From NCBI GenBank assembly GCA_029972225.1, contig CP124756.1, positions 3,640,001 to 3,704,000 on the forward strand: a DNA stretch of 64,000 bases, in the 5' to 3' direction. Positions 9,716-17,279 of this stretch are shown here, one piece after another. The notes below the pieces were generated by a model. That model saw only the letters and a list, made by a program, of their open reading frames with translations. It searched no databases and was not told the origin of the DNA. Position 1 is the first letter of the stretch, and each line of letters opens with the position of its first letter. The DNA is from Candidatus Thiothrix putei. Lineage in GTDB: Bacteria > Pseudomonadota > Gammaproteobacteria > Thiotrichales > Thiotrichaceae. The position numbers and the translations under genes are program-made.

Positions 9716-10219
9716 CTACTCCACTAAATCTGCAACCGAATCCAACGGTAAAAACAGCTTTAACGGCTGACTCGGCAAAGGAATAAACCCTAAGCGCTGA
9801 TAAAACTCCGCTACCCGTGGATTCAACGCATCCACAATCAACGCATACACCGCCAATACCTGACTGGCTCGCACCACCCGTTGCAAGGCATCTGCCACCA
9901 ATATTTGCCCTAATCCCTGCCCCTGATACGGTGTTGCTATCGCCAAACGCCCCAATAGTGCCACGGGAACAGGATGTTGGGGCAATTTACGCTGACGCGC
10001 AGGAGGCAAGGCTTGCGCTGCCAAACTATCCGCACTCAGGGTGTAATAACCCGCGATACCAGCAGGTTCAGTAACGGGGCTGGCAACAAATACGCGACTA
10101 ATTCGCTGCTTGATATTTTGCTTGGCAAAACGTTGGATGTAACGATCCAAAGACTCCTCGCCGCAAGTAAAGGCATCGCGCTGATGCTGCTTTGACAGCG
10201 GCATAATGGTTATATCCAA
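9716..10219 (-). CDS. GNAT-family N-acetyltransferase, probable TacT-like toxin
   Basis: 167 residues with a GNAT fold: the acetyl-CoA loop is visible as LAIATPYQGQGLGQILVADAL and the C-terminal beta-bulge region as VDALNPRVAEFYQRLGFIPLP. The conserved N-terminal HQRDAFTCGEESLDRYIQRFAKQ is typical of GNAT toxins such as TacT/AtaT, which acetylate the amino group of aminoacyl-tRNA and block translation. It begins 6 bases after the stop of a DUF1778 antitoxin gene, the canonical order for this toxin-antitoxin type. Substrate tRNA cannot be told from sequence. Confidence 0.88.
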   Translation of the reverse strand: MDITIMPLSKQHQRDAFTCGEESLDRYIQRFAKQNIKQRISRVFVASPVTEPAGIAGYYTLSADSLAAQALPPARQRKLPQHPVPVALLGRLAIATPYQGQGLGQILVADALQRVVRASQVLAVYALIVDALNPRVAEFYQRLGFIPLPSQPLKLFLPLDSVADLVE

Positions 10220-10225
10220 CGCGCT

Positions 10226-10516
10226 TTACCTTTGCTTTACATGCTTTTGATGCAAAGCAAATGCCTTGCGCAAAGACGCATTAGGATGTGGCGGATTTTC
10301 CAAGGCATCCAAAAATACCTCCCAATCTTGTTCGGATAATTTGATAGCCTCATGTTCCTGAATAATCTTCTCGGCAGACACTAACGCCTGCGCTAAGACA
10401 AATTCAGACAAACTTTTATGGGTATAGAATGCCGCCCGTTCTAGCTTACGCTTTACCAAGCTATCAACGCGAATATGCATTCTTTCCTGTTTAATGGCTT
10501 CAACAGCAGCGATCAT
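10226..10516 (-). CDS. DUF1778 ribbon-helix-helix antitoxin (TacA-like)
   Basis: 96 residues. The N-terminal RMHIRVDSLVKRKLERAAFYTHKSLSEFVLAQAL matches the ribbon-helix-helix DNA-binding domain of DUF1778 antitoxins; the C-terminal part ending LENPPHPNASLRKAFALHQKH is the usual toxin-neutralising tail. The ATG at 10516 follows GGGGA on the minus strand; an internal ATG 12 codons later is an alternative start. It is first in a two-gene operon with the GNAT toxin, and probably autorepresses by binding the inverted repeats at 10540-10566. Confidence 0.88.
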   Translation of the reverse strand: MIAAVEAIKQERMHIRVDSLVKRKLERAAFYTHKSLSEFVLAQALVSAEKIIQEHEAIKLSEQDWEVFLDALENPPHPNASLRKAFALHQKHVKQR

Positions 10517-10539
10517 AAGTAATCCCCAAGATCATACAA

Positions 10540-10576
10540 TACAGATAACTGTACGCCATTTGTACACATTACTCAA
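10540..10576 (-). promoter_or_regulatory. Promoter and overlapping inverted-repeat operator of the toxin-antitoxin operon
   Basis: On the minus strand TTGAGT (10576-10571) and TACAGT (10553-10548) are separated by 17 bases, a sigma-70-like pair. Overlapping the -10 are two inverted repeats: TACAG-ATAA-CTGTA at 10540-10553 and TGTAC-N7-GTACA at 10550-10566. They lie 24-50 bases upstream of the antitoxin start, where ribbon-helix-helix antitoxins usually bind. Binding is inferred. Confidence 0.6.
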
Positions 10577-10588
10577 GTGATTACGAAC

Positions 10589-11383
10589 TTAGATAATCCC
10601 CCGCAACTTCGCCCAAACAATCCCCAGGTACTCATACGCCACCCGTTGTGCCATCAGCACATTATCACTATCAGGGAATAGATCAGCCGGTTGCCACCCT
10701 GCATTCGTTTGCGCGAGATAATGCGTTGGCGCAGGCACGACATTCACCCCCGCCAACCTGAACAAGCCCACCGCACGCGGCATATGCGACGCTGATGTTA
10801 CAAGCAGCACTTTGTCATCACCCACCATTTGCCGAATAATGAGCGCTTGGGTTTCGGTATCTGGCGACTCCTCATCCACCCGAATATCGGCGGGATTGAC
10901 TCCCAGTGACACCGCCAGTTCACGCATGGATTCCGCATCCGAACCAGAGCCATACACCTGCCCGCCGGAAACTAATAATTTCGCCCCCGGCAATTGCCGA
11001 TACAAACGAATCCCTTCCACCAAGCGCCCCAATGATGCCTCACTCAAACGCGCATGGAGCGGAATTCCCGCGTCAGAAAATGTACCACCGCCCAACACGG
11101 CGACCCATTTGGCATCCGCCGCTGCAATCACGGGTGGATATTCGCGCTCCAACGCTTTCAAAGCAGGCGCAAACCCCCAACCATAGCTCACTGCCAGCAA
11201 CAATACCGAACCCACCGTGACCAAAACCTTGCCAGTTTTCTGCCGGTGCGTAAACCACAGCAGCACCAAGCCGATCAGTAGCAACAACACACATAACGAC
11301 AGCGGCATAATGGCGTTAGACAACAGTTTTTTGAACAGGAACAAATCAATCCCCTTAACCCAAGTAAACGCTTGCAAATTCAA
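10589..11383 (-). CDS. ElyC/SanA/YdcF-family (DUF218) envelope protein
   Basis: 264 residues with two N-terminal membrane segments (about 28-48 and 54-72) and a C-terminal DUF218 domain beginning VAVLGGGTFSD, with LLVSGGQVYGSGSDAE, ESPDTETQA and LLVTSASHMPRAVGLF motifs. This architecture matches ElyC (envelope biogenesis factor, YcbC) of Escherichia coli, implicated in undecaprenyl-phosphate-dependent envelope synthesis. The exact reaction is not established for the family. It appears monocistronic. Confidence 0.85.
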   Translation of the reverse strand: MNLQAFTWVKGIDLFLFKKLLSNAIMPLSLCVLLLLIGLVLLWFTHRQKTGKVLVTVGSVLLLAVSYGWGFAPALKALEREYPPVIAAADAKWVAVLGGGTFSDAGIPLHARLSEASLGRLVEGIRLYRQLPGAKLLVSGGQVYGSGSDAESMRELAVSLGVNPADIRVDEESPDTETQALIIRQMVGDDKVLLVTSASHMPRAVGLFRLAGVNVVPAPTHYLAQTNAGWQPADLFPDSDNVLMAQRVAYEYLGIVWAKLRGII

Positions 11384-11440
11384 AGTGAGACTTTAGATTT
11401 TCTAAAGTACAACTTTACATTTGCAAAACCAGATCAATGT

Positions 11441-11932
11441 TCAGGCTTGCCCCGGCCCGATATGCTGCAACTCACGCAAGCCCTCCCCCGTCAGCACAAA
11501 CGCCTGCCCAAACCCCATCACGAAGCGCCCGGATTGCGGAACCAGCCGAAACATCACGAAATCCCCCAAGCCGCGCAGCAAGCCCACCACATTGCCAAAG
11601 CGCACTTCCATCGCATCCAATAGCGATGCATATTCCGCCGCTTCCCGCGCCACGACCTCTGCCACACAGCGGTACGTCACACGAGTACGTGCAAAAATTT
11701 GCCGCGCCTCTTGCTCATCCTCAATCAGCAAAATCGACAATGGCGGATGTTGCAAGATTTCCTGCGTATGGCTGGATAACAAACTCACGAAAATATAAAA
11801 ATGCCCCGCGTCATCCTGCACGAATGGCGCATAACTGATCGAAGGCTCACCCAGTGCATCCAAGGTTGCCAGTTGCAGGGTTTTTGCACGCTTTAGTAGT
11901 TGCCCCAGTGTTTCCTCAGGGTTCTTGCTCAT
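11441..11932 (-). CDS. HugZ-like pyridoxamine 5'-phosphate oxidase-fold haem-utilisation protein
   Basis: The split-barrel flavin/haem-binding fold is suggested by LQLATLDALGEPSISYAPFVQDD, the IFVSLLSSHTQEILQHPPLSILLIEDE segment and the C-terminal VPQSGRFVMGFGQAF. This resembles the HugZ/HutZ family, which handles haem. The start chosen is the ATG at 11932, preceded by GGAG at 7 bases; an ATG five codons upstream lacks a ribosome-binding site. The HugZ assignment is by family resemblance only and could equally be a general stress FMN-binding protein. Confidence 0.75.
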   Translation of the reverse strand: MSKNPEETLGQLLKRAKTLQLATLDALGEPSISYAPFVQDDAGHFYIFVSLLSSHTQEILQHPPLSILLIEDEQEARQIFARTRVTYRCVAEVVAREAAEYASLLDAMEVRFGNVVGLLRGLGDFVMFRLVPQSGRFVMGFGQAFVLTGEGLRELQHIGPGQA

Positions 11933-12076
11933 GACTTTTCTCCGCAAATAAGCTCATCATACAACTCATCGGTTCATTTTGCGTGATGAGTGCTTGCGGG
12001 AGCATTATTTGTTGCAACTTTTTTCTGTTTCAGATCTCTACATAACCATAACAACACAGCACTTAGGAGTTAGACC

Positions 12077-12541
12077 ATGCTCAAGGTATTCTTTTCCTCA
12101 TTAACAGGGCAAATCATCAGTGCACTGGTATTTTTGAGCATCATTTCTGCCTGTAGTTTTGACGCCAGAGAACCCGCGCCGGGCATGACGTTGGCAAATA
12201 CTAGTTGGACACTGAAAACCTTGGATGGCAAACCCGTCACCACCGACAAATTACCCACGATTCAGTTTGATGACACACGCATGAATGGCTATTCCGGTTG
12301 TAACCAATTTTTCGGGAATTACACCAGCAGCAGCGATGGCATTTTCACCACTAGTGCGGTAGGTGCAACCAAAATGGCTTGCCTCGATGACAAAAATGCA
12401 TTGGAGCAACAGTTTTTTGCGCAATTGGAAAAAGCCAACAAATATGCCGTCACCCGCGAACAACTCCATCTTTTGGATCACGGGCGCAATATTTTGATGG
12501 TTTTGAATGCAGCAAAACCAGCCGCTGACAAAGCAAAATAA
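12077..12541 (+). CDS. META/HslJ-domain lipoprotein
   Basis: 154 residues. A lipoprotein signal peptide ends at the lipobox SIISAC (Cys26). The mature protein is a single META domain: ANTSWTLKTLDGKPV, then MNGYSGCNQFFGNYTSSSDGIFT and TKMACLD, with the two conserved cysteines in GCNQF and MACLD. HslJ-type META proteins are linked to stress or antibiotic resistance in the envelope, but their biochemical role is unclear. AGGAG lies 7 bases before the start. Confidence 0.85.
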   Translation: MLKVFFSSLTGQIISALVFLSIISACSFDAREPAPGMTLANTSWTLKTLDGKPVTTDKLPTIQFDDTRMNGYSGCNQFFGNYTSSSDGIFTTSAVGATKMACLDDKNALEQQFFAQLEKANKYAVTREQLHLLDHGRNILMVLNAAKPAADKAK

Positions 12542-12572
12542 GATTTTTTACCGTTTATCATAAAAATAAAAT

Positions 12573-12604
12573 GGGCTGGCATCCGCACACTAGATGACCA
12601 GCCC
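12573..12604 (+). terminator. Hairpin, possible terminator after the META-domain gene
   Basis: GGGCTGG (12573-12579) pairs with CCAGCCC (12598-12604); CATC/GATG extends the stem with one bulge. A T-rich stretch TTCATATTCTT follows, weaker than a classic U-tract. Confidence 0.5.
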
Positions 12605-12653
12605 TTCATATTCTTAGACTGATACCCACATTTACATAATAACGGTTTCAGTC

Positions 12654-13319
12654 ATGCCTAAGATCCTGTCACTACGCACCTTGCTGCATTGCGCCACACT
12701 GCTCTGTGCGCTACCAGCCACCGCCAACAATCTTGACCCGCTGAGTGCGGCTGAAATAGCACGTGCCACCCAGCGAGCTAATGCTGCCACCCCCGTCTCC
12801 ACTATCCGTAGCACCACAACCAATAACGCCAACATACCCGCGCCAGAATTGCTACTGGTCGAACGTCATCCCAACGCCAAAGGCCAAACCGCTCGCTTAG
12901 CCGATGTCTACACCTACGACTACAGCACCAATGAAACCATTATTGATGTGATTGACCTCGACACCAACCAAGTGATTTCCCGCAGACGTGAACGAAACCT
13001 GCAACTGCCGCTGACTACCAACGAATTGCAACGCGCCTCCGCCCTCATCTTTGCCGATGACGAACAACGCAGCCTATTGGATGCCGAATTCAAGCGCATT
13101 ACCGGGCAAACCTTGAGCAATCCTGCACAGCAATTGCAGGTCAAAGCTTTCGTCTTCCACGCCTCCAGCTTGCCCGAACAGCTTAATGCCGCGTCTCAGC
13201 AATGCGGCTTACAGCGTTGCGCCCAAGTGCTGCTCTACACCGCCGATTCGGTGGTATTTGAAGTCAGCCCCATCGTCAACCTGTCCGCAGGTGTCATTAC
13301 GCAAAACATCGGCTTCTAA
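12654..13319 (+). CDS. Stand-alone N-terminal (N2/N3-like) domain of a copper amine oxidase, secreted
   Basis: 221 residues with a signal peptide ending ALPATA-NN. The mature start NLDPLSAAEIARA matches the HPLDPLxxxEI start of bacterial copper amine oxidases, and LADVYTYDYSTNETIIDVIDLDTNQVISRR followed by LPLTTNELQRAS matches the N2 domain strand pattern. The last ~60 residues resemble a reduced N3 domain. There is no catalytic domain: in normal enzymes it follows in the same chain. Here two separate catalytic-domain genes follow immediately (13 bases and then 18 bases apart), so this looks like a split oxidase. Assignment rests on my memory of family motifs. Confidence 0.7.
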   Translation: MPKILSLRTLLHCATLLCALPATANNLDPLSAAEIARATQRANAATPVSTIRSTTTNNANIPAPELLLVERHPNAKGQTARLADVYTYDYSTNETIIDVIDLDTNQVISRRRERNLQLPLTTNELQRASALIFADDEQRSLLDAEFKRITGQTLSNPAQQLQVKAFVFHASSLPEQLNAASQQCGLQRCAQVLLYTADSVVFEVSPIVNLSAGVITQNIGF

Positions 13320-13331
13320 GGGAATCCCACC

Positions 13332-14492
13332 ATGCAATACCGCACTCCCCTGCTGGCACTCAGTCTGCTAATCGCTTGGCAACAACCCGCGTTTGCTGCC
13401 CCTAGCACTGCCTGCACCGGGCAAACGCTCAGCAAAACCTTCGCCTCCGGTGCAAGCTGGAATCTCTGCTGGACACCCCGCCAAGCCGAAGGCATTGTCT
13501 TATCACAAGTGACCTACAAAGCTCCCAACCACCCCGCACGGCGTGTACTGGGCGAAGCCGCGCTTTCCCAACTGGAAACCGCCCTTGACGACGGCGCGAT
13601 TGCGCCTTTATTTCTGAGCACCGAAGCCGGTTTCGGCGGCAATAATCTGCAAACCCTCAACACTGCCGATTGCAGCGGCGGCACGTTGCAAGCTGCCAGC
13701 GGGCGCAATGTATTGTGTGCCACCACCCGCGACCACGGTTATTCCTATAAATACACCACCCAACGCCAAGGACAATTGTGGGAATTGAGCAGCCATTCAC
13801 AAATCGGCTCGCGCAATTACACCGTGCGCTGGCGCTTTTACGAAAACGGCACGATTGAACCCAGCCTTGGTTTAAGCGGCGAATTACCCGTCGTTGATGC
13901 CAGTGCTGCCCAATACGGCTGGCCTGCCATGCAAAGCGGCAAAGTCGCCACGGGTTTTACCGATCATGCGCTCTGGCGGCTGGATTTCGACCTCGACACC
14001 ACCTCTACCAATGACCTAGTGGAAGAAATCAGCAGCACCCCCAGTGCGGATCGCTTACGCAAAACCAAAACCATTGCCCCGCTCAACACCGAAACCGGGC
14101 GCAGTTTTGACCCCGAAACCAAACGTTTCTGGCGCATCCGCGATGGCATTCTCACCAATGGCAGCGTTGGGCAACTTTCATACGAGCTGATACCCAACCG
14201 TTACGACCACAGCCGCGCCAATAGCAGCAATACCCCTTGGCTGGCGCATGATGTGTTTTTCACCCGCTACAACGCTTGTGAAAAATACGCTGCCAATAAC
14301 CCCACCAGCAATTGCACTGCCAACGTCAGCCAATTTGTTAACGGTGAGAGCCTCAATCAGCAAGACATTGTGGTGTGGTACAAACAAAGTTACCACCACC
14401 TTCCGCGCAGCGAAGACAGCAATCGCATTGGCACGGTGTGGAGCAGTTTCCAACTGTTGCCACGTGACTGGCATTCCACCAACCCCTTCTGA
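13332..14492 (+). CDS. Copper amine oxidase catalytic-domain paralogue lacking cofactor and copper residues (probable pseudoenzyme)
   Basis: 386 residues, signal peptide ending PAFAA. The chain follows the CuAO catalytic domain from start to end: ASWNLCWTPRQAEGIVLSQV, IGSRNYTVRWRFYENGTIE, DHALWRLDFDLD, LNQQDIVVWYKQSYHHLPRSED and LLPRDWHSTNPF. Aligned by these anchors, the cofactor-forming tyrosine is Arg161, the general-base aspartate is Ser96, and the HxH copper pair is Phe209/Asp211; only the third histidine (HLPR) remains. It should therefore not form topaquinone or bind copper normally. It sits between the N-domain gene and the better conserved paralogue, so a structural or regulatory subunit role is plausible but inferred. 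Confidence 0.75.
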   Translation: MQYRTPLLALSLLIAWQQPAFAAPSTACTGQTLSKTFASGASWNLCWTPRQAEGIVLSQVTYKAPNHPARRVLGEAALSQLETALDDGAIAPLFLSTEAGFGGNNLQTLNTADCSGGTLQAASGRNVLCATTRDHGYSYKYTTQRQGQLWELSSHSQIGSRNYTVRWRFYENGTIEPSLGLSGELPVVDASAAQYGWPAMQSGKVATGFTDHALWRLDFDLDTTSTNDLVEEISSTPSADRLRKTKTIAPLNTETGRSFDPETKRFWRIRDGILTNGSVGQLSYELIPNRYDHSRANSSNTPWLAHDVFFTRYNACEKYAANNPTSNCTANVSQFVNGESLNQQDIVVWYKQSYHHLPRSEDSNRIGTVWSSFQLLPRDWHSTNPF

Positions 14493-14509
14493 TAGCGAGA
14501 ACGATAACA

Positions 14510-16837
14510 ATGAAACCATCAGTTTATGCGTATGCCGCCACCGTTTTGCTGGCACTCGGCAATGGTTTACCCAACGACGTACAAGCCGCCGAATTTTGCG
14601 CCGATCAGTATTACGTTGACACCACACTCCCCAATCAATCGCGCTGGGATATGTGCTGGGAACACCGCAACCGCGAAGGCATTGTGTTGCACCACATCCA
14701 TTACACCCCCAAAAACGGCACGCGCCGCATGGTGCTGTATCAAGCAGCCGTGGCACAAATTCACGTACCCTACGACGACAATGGCGCACGCTACCATGAC
14801 GTTTCTGACTATGGCTTAGGCAATAACTACATGTCTGCATTGACGGCGCAAGAATGCGTTGGCGGGCAACTGCTCAGCTATTCCGGCAAAAATGTGCTGT
14901 GCAAACAAGTCACACCCCGCGACGATGCTTACAGCGTCGACAATGACCGTTTGCAAGGCGATGCCCTCAGTTTGTTCAGCGTTTCCGCTATCGGCGCGTA
15001 CAACTACATCCCCGAATGGCGCTTTCTGGATGACGGCGCGATCGAACCCGGCATCGGTGCAACCGGCGCTCTGCAACGTTTTGGCGCGAGTAACATTGCC
15101 CAACACGGCTGGCTTTTGGAAAGCAATAAAGTCGGCATTGCCCACTTACACAATTTTTTCTGGAAATTGGACTTCGACCTCGGCGGCACCGGCAATGATG
15201 ATGCTGTCGAAGAAATCAACTACAGCCAAAATGCAGGCAAAATGACCCGCACCACCACACGCTTTACCACCGAAGCCGCCCGTTCCGTCGACCCCGCCCA
15301 ATTACGGGCATGGCGCGTCGTCGATACCACACTGAAAAATGCCAAAGGTTTGCCACTCTCCTACGAGATTCAGCTCCCCGAATCGGTGCAACGCGATGTA
15401 GGCCCCAGCACCGAACCCTTCACCCACAACGATTTCTACGTCACCAAGCAAAAAAGCTGTGAATTATTCGCCTCCCACAACCCGACGACCAACGCCTGTG
15501 CGGAAAACCTCAGTGCGTTTGTGAATGGTGAAAGCCTTAGCGGGCAAGACATTGTGGTGTGGCCTTCCACCACGTTTTACCACATGCCCCGTGCCGAAGA
15601 TGCACCGCGTATGGATACGCACTGGAGCCATATCCGTATCATTCCGCGTGACTGGCATGACAAAAACCCCCTGAGCAATAGCACCGAAACCACAGCGGAT
15701 ACCACTACGCCCCCACCACCACCTCCTCCGCCACCGGCAACTGGCACGGTGTCGAATAATGCCAGCGGTATCAGCGTCAACGGCAACCTAAACGACTGGG
15801 CAAGCCTGACATCATTTGGCGCTGACCCCGATGACGTGACCGGCACTAACAATAAACTCAACTGGCTAGAAGCATGGGCAGCCAACGATGCGGAACGTAT
15901 TTACCTTGCCTACAAAACCAAAGGCAATATCGACACCAGCGGTTTCTGGGGATATCAGGCATATCTGGATACCGACTCCAGCACCACCACAGGTTACAAA
16001 ACCGGCGCATTGGGCGCGGACTACCTAGTGGAAGGCGCAAACCTGTGGCGTTATACCGGCGACGGCACAAGCTGGAGTTGGGCATACCAAGGCAATATGA
16101 CCGCGCAAACCAGTGGCAATGCCGCAGAATTCAGCTTCCCACGTAGCTGGTTAGGCAATAGCAATGAATTACGCTTGATGTTCTGGGGCAATAACGCTGC
16201 GTTTGGTGGCGATGCCAAAGATGCCTACCCCGATGGCGCTTTCAATACCACCGCAACAACCCGCTATTTTACCTACAACATGCACACCCCCACAGGCAGT
16301 GGCACAACAGGTATCAGCAACCCTGTCAGCAACTTAACCATTAACGGCAATCTGAGCGATTGGAGCACCTTAACCTCCTTCGGACTCGATCCAACTGACG
16401 TTTCTGGGGCAAACAACCTTCTGGATTGGCAGGAAGGCTGGATGGCACACAATGCCAGCAATGTTTACCTCGCTTACCGTACTCTTAACGCCGTTGATGC
16501 CGGGCGCTTCTGGGGCTACCAAGCCTATCTGGATACCGACAACAATACCGCAACTGGCTACCAAAACGATGCACTAGGCGCTGAATACATGCTCGAAGGC
16601 CAAACGGTATGGCGCTATACCGGTGATGGTGAAAGCTGGAGCTGGTCACCGCAAGGTAGCACCACCAATGCCATCAGCGGGCAAGCGGCAGAATTCAGCT
16701 TCCCGCGTAGTTGGATCGGCAACCCCAGCAAATTGCGCCTCATGTTTAGAGGCAACAATGCCGCCTTTGGCGGGAATGCTGAAGACGTTTATCCGAATGC
16801 AACAGCTAACCCGCGCTATTTCGAGTATCGTTTCTAG
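14510..16837 (+). CDS. Secreted copper amine oxidase-like catalytic domain fused to two beta-sandwich repeats
   Basis: 775 residues with a signal peptide ending DVQAA. Residues ~28-388 match the CuAO catalytic domain: general base D97 in HDVSDYGLG, tyrosine Y164 in IGAYNY (the topaquinone position), copper ligands H212 and H214 in AHLHNFFWKLDFDL, and H358 in YHMPRAED after SGQDIVVW. The canonical TxxNY[D/E] around the tyrosine is altered to AIGAYNY, so cofactor chemistry may differ. A nine-proline linker (401-409) leads to two ~170-residue repeats (from about 421 and 600), each starting NGNLxDW and sharing FWGYQAYLDTD and AAEFSFPRSW; they look like CBM9/DOMON-type beta sandwiches. There is no N2/N3 domain in this chain. 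Confidence 0.78.
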   Translation: MKPSVYAYAATVLLALGNGLPNDVQAAEFCADQYYVDTTLPNQSRWDMCWEHRNREGIVLHHIHYTPKNGTRRMVLYQAAVAQIHVPYDDNGARYHDVSDYGLGNNYMSALTAQECVGGQLLSYSGKNVLCKQVTPRDDAYSVDNDRLQGDALSLFSVSAIGAYNYIPEWRFLDDGAIEPGIGATGALQRFGASNIAQHGWLLESNKVGIAHLHNFFWKLDFDLGGTGNDDAVEEINYSQNAGKMTRTTTRFTTEAARSVDPAQLRAWRVVDTTLKNAKGLPLSYEIQLPESVQRDVGPSTEPFTHNDFYVTKQKSCELFASHNPTTNACAENLSAFVNGESLSGQDIVVWPSTTFYHMPRAEDAPRMDTHWSHIRIIPRDWHDKNPLSNSTETTADTTTPPPPPPPPPATGTVSNNASGISVNGNLNDWASLTSFGADPDDVTGTNNKLNWLEAWAANDAERIYLAYKTKGNIDTSGFWGYQAYLDTDSSTTTGYKTGALGADYLVEGANLWRYTGDGTSWSWAYQGNMTAQTSGNAAEFSFPRSWLGNSNELRLMFWGNNAAFGGDAKDAYPDGAFNTTATTRYFTYNMHTPTGSGTTGISNPVSNLTINGNLSDWSTLTSFGLDPTDVSGANNLLDWQEGWMAHNASNVYLAYRTLNAVDAGRFWGYQAYLDTDNNTATGYQNDALGAEYMLEGQTVWRYTGDGESWSWSPQGSTTNAISGQAAEFSFPRSWIGNPSKLRLMFRGNNAAFGGNAEDVYPNATANPRYFEYRF

Positions 16838-16871
16838 TCATTCATATCACTTAACTATTGAGCACATAACG

Positions 16872-17279
16872 ATGTCAACCAAATGGCTCACCCTGATACT
16901 CAGCCTGCTGTTGGCAGGCTGTTATGGCTCTCATACGACGGTTTGGGAACGCCAGCAAACCAGCAACAAAGCCTTGTATCAAGCTGAACTCACTTGCGCA
17001 ACGCTCCCGACTGTCGGGGTCTTTCAAGACTGTGTATTGCGACTGGACAACACACCAGCATTACCCAGTGATTTGCTCATTGCCGTGGATGGTGGAATGC
17101 CATCCCACGGACATGGCTTGCCCACCGCACCACAAGCCATTCCTACCGGAAAACCCGGCGAATTTCGCATCGACGGTCTGAAATACAGTATGCCGGGCGA
17201 GTGGGTGCTAGGTTTCCTGTTGCACTCTGCACTTGTACCCAGCGCACAAGACAAAATCGTGTTTTGGTTTACACTATGA
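16872..17279 (+). CDS. YtkA/FixH-like secreted lipoprotein
   Basis: 135 residues. I chose the ATG at 16872 because the upstream in-frame extension overlaps the preceding gene; this start gives a clean lipobox LLLAGC. The mature part contains GGMPSHGHGLPTAPQ and MPGEWVLGFLL, the pattern of the YtkA-like/FixH immunoglobulin-like domain that often accompanies copper or haem proteins and di-heme MauG-family enzymes. The MPSHGHG cluster could bind copper. Its stop overlaps the start of the di-heme gene (ATGA), indicating coupled translation. Confidence 0.7.
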   Translation: MSTKWLTLILSLLLAGCYGSHTTVWERQQTSNKALYQAELTCATLPTVGVFQDCVLRLDNTPALPSDLLIAVDGGMPSHGHGLPTAPQAIPTGKPGEFRIDGLKYSMPGEWVLGFLLHSALVPSAQDKIVFWFTL

